In this document: one piece after another, positions 21,631 through 22,317 of the stretch | Layout of the letters: the number at the start of each line of letters is the position of its first letter | Numbering within the stretch: position 1 is the stretch's first letter | From: Eubacterium sp. UBA5416 | Lineage (GTDB): Bacteria > Bacillota > Clostridia > Lachnospirales > Lachnospiraceae | Assembly: GCA_002409525.1 (NCBI GenBank) | Contig: DHNM01000035.1 | Coordinates: forward strand, 1-22,317 | Length of the DNA stretch: 22,317 nt | Direction of reading: 5' to 3' | Translations under genes and position numbers: made by a program | Notes under the pieces: generated by a model | Databases searched by the model: none | The model's input: the letters and a program-made list of their open reading frames with translations, nothing else | Told to the model about the DNA's origin: nothing

Positions 21631-22317
21631 TCAGTTCATATATTCGCGGATCACCTCCCGAAACAGCTTCTCCTCTTCGGGAGTCAGCACTCCTGCAAAC
21701 CTGCTGTCTGATGCGGCAGCCTCACGGATTCCCTTTTCAATCTGTGTAATCTGTTCCTCCGTATTGGCATTTGACTGTTCCTGGCGTTTTTCTTTCTTTT
21801 TCTTGATATTTTCCCGTTCCTGCAATGTAACTGGGAAGGCCTCCGGCTGGGCTCTTTCTCGTGCCCGGCCTCTGATATTTTCAAAATAATTTCTCCAGCT
21901 GTCAACCAGAAGATCTTCTTTATCCGGTTGATTCTGGCAGAATTTTATCATCAAAATCCCGCATGCTATGGCTCCCGCAAGCAGCCCATGCCGCCATAAG
22001 ACATAAGTTTCATAATGATACTGCATCACCGTGTATCCGGCCAGCGCAAACAACAGGCCGCAGATACATAACGAAATATTGACCCATTGTTGCAGACGTC
22101 CGACACGGGTCCCTGCCTGCCTGGCATCAGTTAGTTTTACACGAATATAAGAATCTGGATCTTCAAGAGGCTTATTCTTACTTTCTTCCAGAATACTGCT
22201 TGTCCACTTACTTTTTGGCTTATCCTTTCTTTTCAGATCACCAAGTGCCTTATTGTAAAAATGATTACTCCAGAACAGACACCATACTCCCACAATGCCT
22301 GCCGCTATCATACCGTA
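21631..22317 (-). CDS. Membrane protein of unknown function, partial (5' end outside the window)
   Basis: The frame is open to the window edge: two codons (Tyr, Gly) precede the first visible Met at 22311, so the true start may lie outside. The visible 226 residues from that Met show three hydrophobic segments: about 1-17 (IAAGIVGVWCLFW), 77-97 (VNISLCICGLLFALAGY) and 108-125 (HGLLAGAIACGILMIKF). A charged, probably coiled-coil C-terminal part (about 150-226, rich in Lys/Glu/Gln) ends in LFREVIREYMN. No enzymatic motif is recognised. It is upstream of pgi on the same strand, with about 100 bases between and a separate pgi promoter. Confidence 0.75.
   Translation of the reverse strand, partial: YGMIAAGIVGVWCLFWSNHFYNKALGDLKRKDKPKSKWTSSILEESKNKPLEDPDSYIRVKLTDARQAGTRVGRLQQWVNISLCICGLLFALAGYTVMQYHYETYVLWRHGLLAGAIACGILMIKFCQNQPDKEDLLVDSWRNYFENIRGRARERAQPEAFPVTLQERENIKKKKEKRQEQSNANTEEQITQIEKGIREAAASDSRFAGVLTPEEEKLFREVIREYMN

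Overview
The window looks like chromosomal DNA of a low-to-moderate GC Gram-positive anaerobe of the class Clostridia, most likely family Lachnospiraceae. The evidence is strong AAGGAG-type ribosome binding sites, lipoproteins with Thr/Pro linkers, several CspA/B/C-like S8 proteins without signal peptides, an orphan UgpC/MsmK ATPase beside a CdaR-type regulator, a YesL protein, and small conserved proteins that I associate with this family. There are no tRNA or rRNA genes, no CRISPR array, and no intact insertion sequence or phage module.

Layout. At 1-139 lies one copy of a dispersed structured repeat. At 203-1939 is a complete, triad-intact Csp-like subtilisin, sharing a terminator with the convergent gene 1990-4449, a large membrane-anchored extracellular protein of unknown function. 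Next are a small Arg/Tyr-tailed protein (4693-5091, minus) and a divergent seven-TM protein (5312-6226) whose likely 5' leader consists largely of a second repeat copy. 6304-8220 (minus) is a likely two-gene operon: an RluA-type pseudouridine synthase followed by a sugar-binding lipoprotein with no permease or ATPase beside it. 8221-9179 is mostly non-coding but holds a strong minus-strand promoter and a near-perfect Shine-Dalgarno in front of a 28-codon TTG-start frame. 9180-11580 (minus) carries a CdaR-type regulator and the UgpC/MsmK ATPase, each with its own signals; yesL (11898-12611) runs divergently.

12813-16171 is a tandem pair of paralogous Csp-like proteins. Both keep the catalytic Asp and His, but the catalytic Ser is Gly in both, so they look like pseudoproteases. 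With the active homologue at the left end, the window holds one live and two dead Csp-type subtilisins, the same division seen in the Clostridioides difficile CspB/CspA/CspC germination system, though not as one operon and with no cortex hydrolase gene in view. 16186-19344 (minus) is a two-component system (OmpR-type regulator, then a large multi-TM histidine kinase). A full-length copy of the repeat sits just upstream of the regulator, followed by decayed fragments and a small conserved gene (19794-20057). The right end has glucose-6-phosphate isomerase (20181-21530, minus) and a partial membrane protein running off the edge.

The two most interesting signals are the paired Ser-to-Gly pseudoproteases, and the dispersed repeat of about 155 bp, which has terminal inverted repeats and three helices in which copies differ by compensatory base changes. 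All positions of promoters, hairpins and motifs were read by eye; no homology search was run.
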